The notes under the pieces: generated by a model
The model's database searches: none
What the model saw: only the letters and a program-made list of their open reading frames with translations
What the model was told of the DNA's origin: nothing
Translations under genes and position numbers: made by a program
DNA from: a virus
Direction: 5' to 3' (one strand)
Virus record (IMG/VR): IMGVR_UViG_3300046820_000930
Coordinates: 1-46,371 of that record
Length of the DNA: 46,371 nt
Shown here: piece after piece, positions 25,747 to 35,200 of the stretch
Numbering within the stretch: position 1 is the stretch's first letter
Layout: every line of letters starts with the position of its first letter

Positions 25747-27300
25747 TTATTCGTCCGCTGTGGGTTTGAGTTTGCGCAGAGCCTTGCTAAGACTTTGACG
25801 TTGTTCAACAACTTGATCATATACAGTCCAACGTATTACAGTACTTGCTAAAATTGGATGATTAACAGTAAATGCTAAAAAGCCGTTTGATTCTGATAGT
25901 GTAATATCTATAGCACGACTTTCTTCATCTAACCATACCTCAACAACCATGTTAGGTTGTTTAACAATATTTGTTAATATATAGAAAGAGTCTGTGCTCA
26001 TATAGAAGTTTACAGTACTTTCTCCTGTGGTAAAATCTGGATTTTTATCAAGATCGACCATTATAGTATCGCCGCCAACTTTACTAATGCCACTTAATTT
26101 ATCGTTATTGATAAATGATGTTTTTAGTGTTTGACGATCATCTGTGTTACTTAGTGTCATGCGTACATTATCTTCTTGCTTGACCCATTTAATACCGTTC
26201 CATCTAAACAATCTATTGGGCAAATAGTCTGTACGTAAAAATGTGTCACCGTCTACAGGGCTTCTTGGGAATTGAATACCAAACCCAAACTGGCCAGAAT
26301 CTAAATTAGGAGGTATACCATCCCCAACTAAGTATCCTTGATACCCGTCTCTTACAGGAGTTAAACTGCTTTGATTAACATTTAATAAACTAGCAACATT
26401 AGCATCAGCATCAGCAGTTACTAAAGCGGGTTTACCTTGATCGTTAACAGAAAGTGTAAAGAAATGCGCAGTGTCAAAGCCGCTTAAGCCAGCGTCTGCT
26501 TCTGCTTCTGCAACAATAGCATTGCCAAGTTGCATTTCTTTTTCGTAGGTACTTAAAATATCTTTTAGTGTATTGTCTTGGTACAATGCCCAAGCACTAG
26601 CGTTAGGTGGCTCTAATGTAGTTCCTTCTGCACCAACTTCTGGTTTTACTACATAGAGTGTGCCGTTGTGTCTTACAACTTCTCCAGGATAATATGTTCT
26701 AATTGAATCATAGTCTCCAGCAAAATTTTCTTCGTTTTCTGGACGATTAAGAATATCTTTAAACTCTTGACTATCAACTATAGGTTTTAGTTTTAATCTA
26801 TATAAGTGCGGATACCAAGTTGCTGAATAACCTTCTGCGGCTCGAGTGATTTCATCTACTACGTAATATCTTTTAAGAGCAGTCTTAAAATCATTTAGAG
26901 CAAAGTCGTCTTTCATGTTAGGCAATTCTACAACATCGCCACTCATGATTTTACGACCAACAATGTCGACACTATTGTTGATATGCACAGTTAAAAATAC
27001 TGTGTCATTTTGTAAAAATAAACCAAATTGGCTTAGATTAAAATCTGTATCTTGTACGTTATAGACACCACGCAAAGTATAAACATCCGTGTCATACTTT
27101 CTATCACGATTTTCTAAAAAGATTACATCTTGAATAGTAGTTTCGCCCATGGCTTTGTTAGGGTCACTGGGATCAGCAGGACCTATATATTTGTGCAGAT
27201 GTACATCTACACCGCCTACTTGAAACATTTCGTAGACAGTGCGGTCAATAAACTTGTAATCTGCGCCTTTTTGTGGGCGGTAAAGTGATAAGCGTGGCAT
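25747..27300 (-). CDS. 14: neck protein, gp14-like, 517 aa
   Basis: The N-terminal region (MPRLSLYRPQKGADYKFIDR, then HLHKYIGP, TTIQDVIFLENRDRKYDTDV and NLSQFGLFLQNDT) matches my memory of gp14 neck proteins in marine T4-like phages. Gp14 sits with gp13 at the head-tail joint. The protein is about twice the length of T4 gp14 (256). Two added elements stand out: residues about 188-240 read like a CBM5/12-type module (YDSIRTYYPGEVVRHNGTLY ... ASAWALY), and residues about 343-375 hold a fibre-type box (SPVDGDTFLRTDYLPNRLF, RWNGIKWVKQ). The ATG is seven bases from a minus-strand TAAATA, so the mRNA may have almost no leader. Confidence 0.82.
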   Translation of the reverse strand: MPRLSLYRPQKGADYKFIDRTVYEMFQVGGVDVHLHKYIGPADPSDPNKAMGETTIQDVIFLENRDRKYDTDVYTLRGVYNVQDTDFNLSQFGLFLQNDTVFLTVHINNSVDIVGRKIMSGDVVELPNMKDDFALNDFKTALKRYYVVDEITRAAEGYSATWYPHLYRLKLKPIVDSQEFKDILNRPENEENFAGDYDSIRTYYPGEVVRHNGTLYVVKPEVGAEGTTLEPPNASAWALYQDNTLKDILSTYEKEMQLGNAIVAEAEADAGLSGFDTAHFFTLSVNDQGKPALVTADADANVASLLNVNQSSLTPVRDGYQGYLVGDGIPPNLDSGQFGFGIQFPRSPVDGDTFLRTDYLPNRLFRWNGIKWVKQEDNVRMTLSNTDDRQTLKTSFINNDKLSGISKVGGDTIMVDLDKNPDFTTGESTVNFYMSTDSFYILTNIVKQPNMVVEVWLDEESRAIDITLSESNGFLAFTVNHPILASTVIRWTVYDQVVEQRQSLSKALRKLKPTADE

Positions 27301-27307
27301 AGTATTA

Positions 27308-27313
27308 TATTTA
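27308..27313 (-). promoter_or_regulatory. T4-type late promoter box for the gp14-gp15-Nudix operon
   Basis: On the minus strand the sequence is GCTAAATATAATACTATG, so TAAATA is seven bases from the gp14 start codon. This predicts a leader of about two bases. It lies nine bases from the divergent box at 27322. Confidence 0.5.
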
Positions 27314-27321
27314 GCCCACGA

Positions 27322-27327
27322 TAAATA
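27322..27327 (+). promoter_or_regulatory. T4-type late promoter box for the collagen-like fibre
   Basis: GATAAATACTATT is a close match to the T4 late promoter (TATAAATA followed by CTATT). The predicted start at about 27333 gives a leader of roughly 25 bases. With 27308-27313 it forms a divergent promoter pair. Confidence 0.65.
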
Positions 27328-27357
27328 CTATTAAATTAGCCCGGGAACGAAAAAAAT

Positions 27358-30300
27358 ATGGCACAACAAAAGATTAATATCGGCACGGGGGTAAACACCA
27401 AAGATGGTGATATTATCCGTGATGCGTTTGACAAAGTAAATGATAACTTTGACGAACTTTACGTTAGATTAACAGATAGTGGTCTAGCAGGACCACAAGG
27501 ACCGCAGGGCGAACAAGGACCCGCAGGGCCACAAGGGCCACAAGGTTTAACTGGTCCTAAAGGCGATACTGGAAACACCGGACCTGCAGGTCCCGCAGGA
27601 GCCACAGGTTTACAAGGACCGCAAGGATTACAAGGTGTTAAGGGCGATAAAGGTGATAAAGGCGACACTGGTGACCAAGGACCTACTGGACCACAAGGTG
27701 CTGCCGGAACACCTGGAGCAACAGGACCACAAGGTGCTACTGGACCACAAGGTGCTACTGGACCACAAGGTGCCACCGGACCTGCAGGACCACAGGGTTC
27801 TACAGGCGCTACAGGCGCCAAAGGTGATACTGGAGCACAAGGTGTTTCAGTAACACTACAAGGTACAAAAGCAACAATAGCAGACTTACCAGCCGCACCA
27901 CTAGATCCGCAAGATTTTGCTGGACACGGTTGGATTGTTACTACAGGCGATGGCAACACACATTTAGATGGTAGTCTATGGTTTTGGAACTTAACTGACG
28001 GTGCATGGAATGATGTTGGACCTATTGTTGGGCCACAAGGTGACCCAGGTCCACAAGGTGACCCAGGTCCTACAGGTGCTACAGGACCACAAGGCGATTC
28101 AGGACCAGCAGGCGCTGACGGTGCCGCAGGCGCCACAGGACCTGAAGGACCTACAGGTGCCACAGGAGCAAAAGGCGACAAAGGAGATCCAGGCGATCCG
28201 GGCCCAGCCGGAGCAGATGGTGCAGATGCGCTATGGAATTGGCAGGGTGATTATAATGACGGTCCGCAATATCAAGAAGGCGATATTGTTGCATACCAAG
28301 GATCAACTTATCGTAGAAATGGATTTGGCAATAGTGTAGTAGGAATTCATCCAACTAATGTAACTTATTGGAGTGTAGTAGCAGAGCGTGGCGCAGATGG
28401 AGCACCTGGAGCAGATGGTGCAGATGGTACAAACGGCACACCTCTTACTGTTATTACTACTGACGATATTGAATTATCAAATATTTCTACATTGGCATTT
28501 ACTGGTGCAGGAGTTACTACAAGTTCAGTAGGTAATGCTGTTACTATTGATATACCAGGCGGAGGCAATGCCAATACTGGTAACATATCATTCGACACAG
28601 GCGGTACGGCAGCAGGCATTTACAACAACCAAGGTGGTGGAATTTTTATCAGCAACTTCAGTTACTTGACTGCTGAAGCAGAAACAGCCTGGATAGAAAT
28701 TCCAGCAGGCAACGGCACTAATGCGTTACGAATTGTTCAAGAACAAGGTAATATTGTATTAGGAGCAACTGATAAGGCTTGGATGTTTGACACCAGTGGT
28801 GATTTAACTGTTCCCGGTGATATTAAAAAAGGTGACACTAGTCTTAGCCTAAACGCTAGTAACATTGGATCCATTGATCTAAAAACTACAAAGCCAAGTT
28901 TAACACAGGTTGCCGCTAACGAAAACATTGATAATAATAATATTATTTGGGTCTCTAAAGCGACCTATCCTAACTTCCTTGCCAATGTAACTATTGATTG
29001 GCAACTACTATGGGGCGGACAACGTTATAATATTGCCAGCATTGTAGACGAATCGCCGATACCAGGTTTTATTGCCGTTACCATGGCTGACAATTCGCTG
29101 TCAATCGGCTACAGAACATTGGTAGAATTCCGTAGTCCTATAGTTTTGAATACTTGGGGATTTGCCAACGATGGTATCTTAACGCTGCCATACAACAACT
29201 ATTTAGAAACTACTGACATTAACTTAAAAGTCGGTTCAGGCGGTGCCGTTACTATTCGTAGCAATGCCGCAGATAGTTTAACTACAAAAGCGTGGCAGTT
29301 TGGCACAGATGGTGCGTTAACAGTTCCTGGAACCATTGTATCTAACAATGGGTTTATTGTAATGTCAGAGGTCGGCGCAACAAGTTCGGGTGTATATCTT
29401 GACGGTGATGCAACTGCCTCTGGAAATGCAATATTGTTTGCTACCAAGGATGCTATTGTCCGTACTAATAACAACGGAACTCTTAAAGATTGGACATTTG
29501 GTGCAGATGGAAACATGTCCACTCCAGGCAGTATTCTTCCTAATGCTGACAATGTTTACGATCTAGGTAGTCCTAGTCTACGTTTCCGTCACGTTTATGT
29601 TGGTCCAGGGTCTGTAACTATTGGTGGTAGTGTTATTACGGAATCTACAACAGGTAAACTAGTTCTACCAGGTGTTACTCGTGCTACTACATTGTTTGCC
29701 GATGAAGTAGAAGATGTAGCAGATCAAACACGCACCTGGAGTGCTGGCCCATACTTGCTAGACGCATATCAGTTTGCGTTCTCTCAGGGTCTTGTAAACC
29801 CACCAAACACGTATGTGCCTGCGGACTACACTATTGACGCTATCAACGGTGATGGTTACATTGACGGCATTACCATTGATCCCCCAGGAGTATGGACGCA
29901 GGACGTTGCTGACTACAACCGTGCTAATAGAATGTATGCTTATATAGGCACAAACATCCAAGAACCATTTAATCCTAGTAACTGGGTTACTATTCCGTTT
30001 GTAGTTCGTGCCAAGGCTAACGATGTTGAATATGAATTTAACACAGGCGGCGGCGGTGCTGACTTAGGCGATTTTACCATCGACGGTAGCACACTTGAAG
30101 CAGAACAGATGACTGTCAAGACCAACGATGGTGATATTACTATCGAGTCCGACAGTGATGTATTCATTAAAACATCTAGTGGCAACAAATACTGGTCATT
30201 TGCCAATGACGGTAATTTAACACTACCAGAAGGCGGTGATATTCTCAACAGCAATGGTTCAAGTGTATTAGGTGGCGGTGGCAATACTGGCGATGTATTA

Positions 30301-31992
30301 TTTGATGGTCCTACTTTATCTGTCAAAGACGGTGATGGATATCGCCAAGGCTTCCTAAACTTACAAAATGAAGGCGACGAAGTTGTTTTAGGTTCTGATA
30401 CTGCGGCACCGATAAAAATTGGTGTTTATAATGCTCAAGGTGGAAATAAGGTCTGGACATTTGGCGCAGATGGTAATTTAACATTACCAACCAGTGGTCA
30501 ATTAAGAGTACCAACTTATGGTTACCTTGGTGTGCTTGATGACACGTTTTCTATTGTTGACAACAGCGATGGTGCTGTGGTTATTGCCTCAGCCAGTGAC
30601 AGTCATCGTTGGACATTTGAAACAGGTGGCGATTTAAGATTGCCAGCAGGCGGTGACATCGTTGACAGCAATGGCAATTCAGTATTAGGCGGCTCCGGTG
30701 GAAATAGTGACAGATTAGTAAACGGCAATAAAGAAGTTGTATTAGATGATGAAGGCGATTTATACTTGCCAACTGGCGGAGCATTGTGGTTTAGTTACGG
30801 TTACATTGATCAAGATACTGACAGAGACAACGATGCCCTGCGTATCAGCGGCGGCAACGGTGTAACAATCAAAGCAGACGAAGATGGTAAAACTTGGCGT
30901 TTTAACAACGACGGTAGCATTACATTCCCAGATGCTACAGTTCAAACAACAGCCTACACTGGACAAGCAGATGGAAGTTCTACAGTAGCCCGTCAAGACA
31001 CAGCACCTAATGCTGGCAACGGCACATTATGGTTCAACACCATAGAAGGTAGACTATACATCAAGTATAACAATCAGTGGGTAGATGCGGCTCCGTTGAT
31101 GATGCCTGTGCCAGACACTGACATTGATGTTAACTCAATCACATTCGCAGATGCTACGGTATTAACTTCAGCATACACTAACAAGTTGGTTAATGGTGTT
31201 CAGGAAGTCGCACTGGCCAGCAATGGTGTTTTACGATTAGCCGATGACCTTATTCTACCTCGTGGCAGTAGATGGATCAAAGACTGTGAAGGCAGTGGCG
31301 GCACAACCAGTATGCGTTGGTATAACGTTCCCTCTGACACCCAAGAAGTAGAATTATTCCGCGTCTACACAGGCGGCGAGGGAAATCTAAACAACACAGA
31401 ACGAGCAAAGATCAGTTTTGAGTGGCAAGACGCTGAAACCAGTGGTTTATCTATTACAGCATTTGATCGCACCGAAGGGGAAAATACATACAAGTGGAGT
31501 TTCCTTGGCGACGGTAGTTTGAAGTTCCCAGCAACGTCTGACTATAGAATTAGAGAAGGCGAACCTGGACTGGTCGTAACTAGTGAATTAGGCGTTGCTA
31601 TTACCACTGATTCAGGTGGAAGTGCGAAAAATTGGATATTTACTCCCAACGGTACTCTAATGCTGCCGGGCACAGTAATTAACAGCACCGTGGCAAAAAC
31701 AGGTGGACCTTTAGAAACACCTACAGCCATAGACCTAACTAAATCAGTGAACAAACTCGCAGATGGTGAGTACACATTGGCTGACGGCGTTGAAGGACAG
31801 ATCATGTATTTGGTTAGACAGACAGGATCGGCAAAAAATAATATCAGGGTAAATGTTGCCAATGCTCGTATTGACGGTGCATTATATACAACCATTGACT
31901 ACTATCCTTTTGAAAATATACCTGATGTGAACATGAGTACCTTGATCTACACAGACGGTGCTTGGCAAGCAAGTAACGGCGGGTGGGATTAA
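27358..31992 (+). CDS. collagen-like tail fibre, 1544 aa
   Basis: The N-terminal region ([13 protein letters not shown], then [19 protein letters not shown]) is a typical phage fibre attachment segment. Gly-X-Y collagen repeats fill residues about 45-161, 225-290 and a short run near 345-360. Between the first two is a small domain ending [17 protein letters not shown]; after the second comes a CBM5/12-like piece ([20 protein letters not shown]). The long C-terminal half repeats [12 protein letters not shown]- or GDLTVPGDI-type strands many times. It also has a box [20 protein letters not shown] near 1222. Collagen segments form trimers in phage fibres, so this is probably a trimeric host-recognition fibre. 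It has its own late promoter and no strong Shine-Dalgarno. Confidence 0.85.
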   Translation: MAQQKINIGTGVNTKDGDIIRDAFDKVNDNFDELYVRLTDSGLAGPQGPQGEQGPAGPQGPQGLTGPKGDTGNTGPAGPAGATGLQGPQGLQGVKGDKGDKGDTGDQGPTGPQGAAGTPGATGPQGATGPQGATGPQGATGPAGPQGSTGATGAKGDTGAQGVSVTLQGTKATIADLPAAPLDPQDFAGHGWIVTTGDGNTHLDGSLWFWNLTDGAWNDVGPIVGPQGDPGPQGDPGPTGATGPQGDSGPAGADGAAGATGPEGPTGATGAKGDKGDPGDPGPAGADGADALWNWQGDYNDGPQYQEGDIVAYQGSTYRRNGFGNSVVGIHPTNVTYWSVVAERGADGAPGADGADGTNGTPLTVITTDDIELSNISTLAFTGAGVTTSSVGNAVTIDIPGGGNANTGNISFDTGGTAAGIYNNQGGGIFISNFSYLTAEAETAWIEIPAGNGTNALRIVQEQGNIVLGATDKAWMFDTSGDLTVPGDIKKGDTSLSLNASNIGSIDLKTTKPSLTQVAANENIDNNNIIWVSKATYPNFLANVTIDWQLLWGGQRYNIASIVDESPIPGFIAVTMADNSLSIGYRTLVEFRSPIVLNTWGFANDGILTLPYNNYLETTDINLKVGSGGAVTIRSNAADSLTTKAWQFGTDGALTVPGTIVSNNGFIVMSEVGATSSGVYLDGDATASGNAILFATKDAIVRTNNNGTLKDWTFGADGNMSTPGSILPNADNVYDLGSPSLRFRHVYVGPGSVTIGGSVITESTTGKLVLPGVTRATTLFADEVEDVADQTRTWSAGPYLLDAYQFAFSQGLVNPPNTYVPADYTIDAINGDGYIDGITIDPPGVWTQDVADYNRANRMYAYIGTNIQEPFNPSNWVTIPFVVRAKANDVEYEFNTGGGGADLGDFTIDGSTLEAEQMTVKTNDGDITIESDSDVFIKTSSGNKYWSFANDGNLTLPEGGDILNSNGSSVLGGGGNTGDVLFDGPTLSVKDGDGYRQGFLNLQNEGDEVVLGSDTAAPIKIGVYNAQGGNKVWTFGADGNLTLPTSGQLRVPTYGYLGVLDDTFSIVDNSDGAVVIASASDSHRWTFETGGDLRLPAGGDIVDSNGNSVLGGSGGNSDRLVNGNKEVVLDDEGDLYLPTGGALWFSYGYIDQDTDRDNDALRISGGNGVTIKADEDGKTWRFNNDGSITFPDATVQTTAYTGQADGSSTVARQDTAPNAGNGTLWFNTIEGRLYIKYNNQWVDAAPLMMPVPDTDIDVNSITFADATVLTSAYTNKLVNGVQEVALASNGVLRLADDLILPRGSRWIKDCEGSGGTTSMRWYNVPSDTQEVELFRVYTGGEGNLNNTERAKISFEWQDAETSGLSITAFDRTEGENTYKWSFLGDGSLKFPATSDYRIREGEPGLVVTSELGVAITTDSGGSAKNWIFTPNGTLMLPGTVINSTVAKTGGPLETPTAIDLTKSVNKLADGEYTLADGVEGQIMYLVRQTGSAKNNIRVNVANARIDGALYTTIDYYPFENIPDVNMSTLIYTDGAWQASNGGWD
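27490..28230 (+). repeat. collagen-like Gly-X-Y coding repeats (two main blocks)
   Basis: Block one is about 27490-27843 and block two about 28030-28230, with units such as GGACCACAAGGTGCTACT repeated in tandem (GPQGAT). A 62-residue globular piece separates them. The tandem DNA units can change copy number by slippage. Confidence 0.85.
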
Positions 31993-31996
31993 CCGA

Positions 31997-32002
31997 TAAA
32001 TA
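31997..32002 (+). promoter_or_regulatory. T4-type late promoter box (TAAATA)
   Basis: GATAAATATC follows the fibre stop codon by five bases. The predicted leader of about 11 bases includes AGGA before the ATG at 32019. Confidence 0.55.
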
Positions 32003-32018
32003 TCAATAGGACACTTAA

Positions 32019-32222
32019 ATGGCAATAACATTTCCAACATCGCCCACAGTAGGGCAAGAATACGTAGCAGATAACTCTGCCACTTATCAATGGACAGGTA
32101 GCCGCTGGAGCACACAGGTTCCTTGGCTAGCAGGACGATCACAATATGTAGCAGACGGCGGGGTTGCCGATCAAACCTACAACGACAATTTAGACAACAC
32201 CCTTGGTGGAGGCGGAGCATAA
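32019..32222 (+). CDS. small virion-associated protein, 67 aa
   Basis: The first half (FPTSPTVGQEYVADNSATYQ, then WTGSRWST) is the stand-alone version of the Trp box found inside many larger proteins here, with the common form FPxSPxxGxxYxxxxxxYxWxGxxW. The second half is Asp/Asn-rich and ends in GGGGA. It may be a small fibre accessory or trimerisation unit, but this is inferred. It begins after a late promoter, and its stop is one base from the next start, so the two genes are likely translated together. Confidence 0.7.
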   Translation: MAITFPTSPTVGQEYVADNSATYQWTGSRWSTQVPWLAGRSQYVADGGVADQTYNDNLDNTLGGGGA

Positions 32223-32223
32223 T

Positions 32224-35200
32224 ATGACAACAAGAATTAAATTACGTAGAGATACAGCGGCCAACTGGACCACAGCGAATCCAATCTTAGCCGCTGGTGA
32301 ACCAGGTCTAGAATCAGACACTGGCAAGATCAAGTACGGTGACGGTGTTACCCGTTGGAACGCACTTGAACACAGTGGCGGTGACACACTGACCAATGAG
32401 GGTTCTATCACCGTTCAAACTGGTGATGCGGACCGTTGGTTTGTTAGACTACGTAAGGAAGATGACAGTTTAGCCTTTGACAGAGGTGTTATTGTCCTTA
32501 GCACTAACTATGACAGCGAGGGCAATGCTCTAGTAGTAGCACAGATTGACCTCAACACAGATGGTATTGTGGTATTCAAGTTTACACCAGCAGGTGAACT
32601 AGTTTGGAAAAAGTCAGTTGACGGATTCAGCAACAACTACTGGGTAGACAGTTATAACGCTGTAGTTGACAGCAATGACAACTTGTTGTTTGTTGTATCA
32701 ACAGAATCTAACACAGCAAATATTGTTAAGGTCAACGGATCAACAGGTGCTGTGGTGTTCACTGAAGGTCTAGACATTGGCACAAGTTATGATATCAATG
32801 CTATTGCTGTTGACAGCAATGACAACATCATTGTTGGTGGTCGTGTTTACCTCGGTGATTTCGACCTTGACACAGCATTTGTAGTTAAACTAAGTTCAGA
32901 CGCTACTACAATCACTTGGCAAAAAGAATTAACTGTTGACGGTGGAAATTCAGAAATCTTTGGCCTAGCCATTGACTTCAACAACGACATTATCGCCACA
33001 GGTAGTGCCAGTGTTGATCATCAACTTAACGGTAATACAGTAACAGACGAAGAAATGCTAGTGGCCAAGATTGCTGCCGCAGGCACATTGTCTTGGCAAA
33101 AAACAGTGGCTCTTGAAGCAGATATGCGTTCCGGTTCAGCATTTGGTGTCAGTGTTGACTCAATTGGTAATATCTATGTTACAGGCACATACCTTGTTGA
33201 CAACGCAGAAGCAGATACAGGTCCAAGTGATAACAAGAAAAGCAATGCTGTGGTGATATTTAAGATGACCACACTGGGTGTTATGGTATGGGATCGCAGA
33301 ATTGGTCCAGGACCATGTGCTTGGGTGGGCGTTAACACAGCAGTAGGCGACGATGGCGACTTGTACATATACGCCAGCACCTACGAATACAATCCACTAG
33401 CCCAAGTTGATTTTGGCAGTTCTGGTGTATACACTAGTCGTTTGGCATTGGCTCGTTATAACAAGACAACTGGTGCTGTTATTTGGCAAAGTTATTTTGA
33501 CAATCCATTGGCACAAGAAATTCCAGGATATGCTAATGCTCCTTGGGGTGCTCAGGGTGCTGATTTGTTGTCTGTGAGAGATGGCAAGATTCTTATTGGT
33601 GGTTCTGTGAGATTTGGTATAAGCGACCAGGATGCCGGAATGCCATGGAGTGGTTCTGCTACACACTTCAATCAAGGTTTCCTAGCACAGTTTGACACTG
33701 ATGCTACCTACTTCTCAGCAGATGGCTGGGAACTAAAAACAAGCCGTATTCCAGGCAAGTTAACTAACACACTAGTAGCCACTAGTAGCGCACTAGACTG
33801 GCAAGATACTCACACTACTATTAACACAGCCGCAGGTGCTGGTTTTGAAGAAGTTGACGCTCCTGTCAGTGTAAGACGCACAGCCAGCAAGACCAACACT
33901 TGGACATTTGGCAAAGACGGCACATTTACTGCTCCAGCAGATGCCAACATCAAGTTACAACAAACACAGTTGGGCTTTATCAACATGTATGGTAAGATGC
34001 TTGACCGTAACGAAAGTATTTGGTATAACAGCGTGTGTCACGACACAGAAGGCAATGCCTATGTGTTAAGTGGTAATAATTATGTCAGTGATAGAGCACA
34101 CATTCAGAAGTTTAGCCCAGAAGGCGAACTGCTATGGAATCGTCAACTACACAGTGGAGAAGGTGCTGAATTCTACATAGCCTGGGACGGTAATGAATAC
34201 ATTACTGCTACTATTGACAACGGTGGTAGTGGTTATAAAATAGGTGACAAGATTGTTCTACCAGGTAGCAACTTTGGCGGCACTGATGGTGTTAACTCTC
34301 TAACGTTAGAAGTAACCGAGATTACTAACGTTACAGACAATGTAGGTTCCATTCAAGCAGTTAGCATCGTGTCTGGTGTTGCGGTAGATGGCACATCGGA
34401 CACTGGTAACATTGCTGATCCATACGATGACGCAGAATGCTATCCACGAGCATTGGCATTTGATCCAGTAACTGGTAACATTGCTGTGTTGGTTACTACG
34501 CCTACATACAACGGTGACACACTCGACAACCAGTGGGATCAGGGTCTTATACTACAAATTGATTCAGGGTCTGGCGTAGTTGTAAAAACAATAACTCTAG
34601 CAGACGAAGGCGACATTTACTCCTACGATATCGCAGTAAGTTCAACAGGTAAACTGGCCATTGCGGGTGAAAAGTATAATGAATATCAAGATTACGGAGC
34701 CGTTACTCCAATAACAGGTAGCGATACTGACATCCTATGGGTCTCTAAATCAGACATTGATGCTGAACACTATCCAGGAGAACCAAACGGCTCGTTCAGT
34801 GATTGGTATCTAACTGGCAGTAACTTTACTGGCAAAGCACGAGTTACAGACGTCAACTATTACACAGGTCTAAGTGGAACTACACAGCAAGGTAGCGGTG
34901 CGGTGTTTACTATTACTAATAACGGTAACAGCACTTACTCTGCTGGTATTACCAGCGGCGGCTCAAACTATGTAGTGGGACACAAGATTAAAATCTTAGG
35001 CACAAGCCTAGGCGGTGCTACACCGGACAATGATATTGTTATCACTGTACAGGCTGTAGACGGAAGCGGTGCTATTACTGGTGTAGGCAATTCAGGAACA
35101 GCCGCAACTATTACTCCAACTCCTTACGCTTTTAATTCAAGTAACGATTACTTACAGTGGTCTTACCCGGGTGACGGTCAAGGATTCAACGCCGGCTCTC

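Noticed and set aside
27459-28181. Long Pro-rich open frame on the minus strand opposite the collagen repeats
   Set aside because: It is the mirror of Gly-X-Y codons (GGA/CCA units), has no Shine-Dalgarno or promoter, and lies wholly inside the fibre gene.
32203-32223. Upstream ATG that would extend the propeller protein by seven residues
   Set aside because: It lies in the previous gene and lacks a Shine-Dalgarno; the ATG at 32224 has GGAG and matches the family N-terminus.
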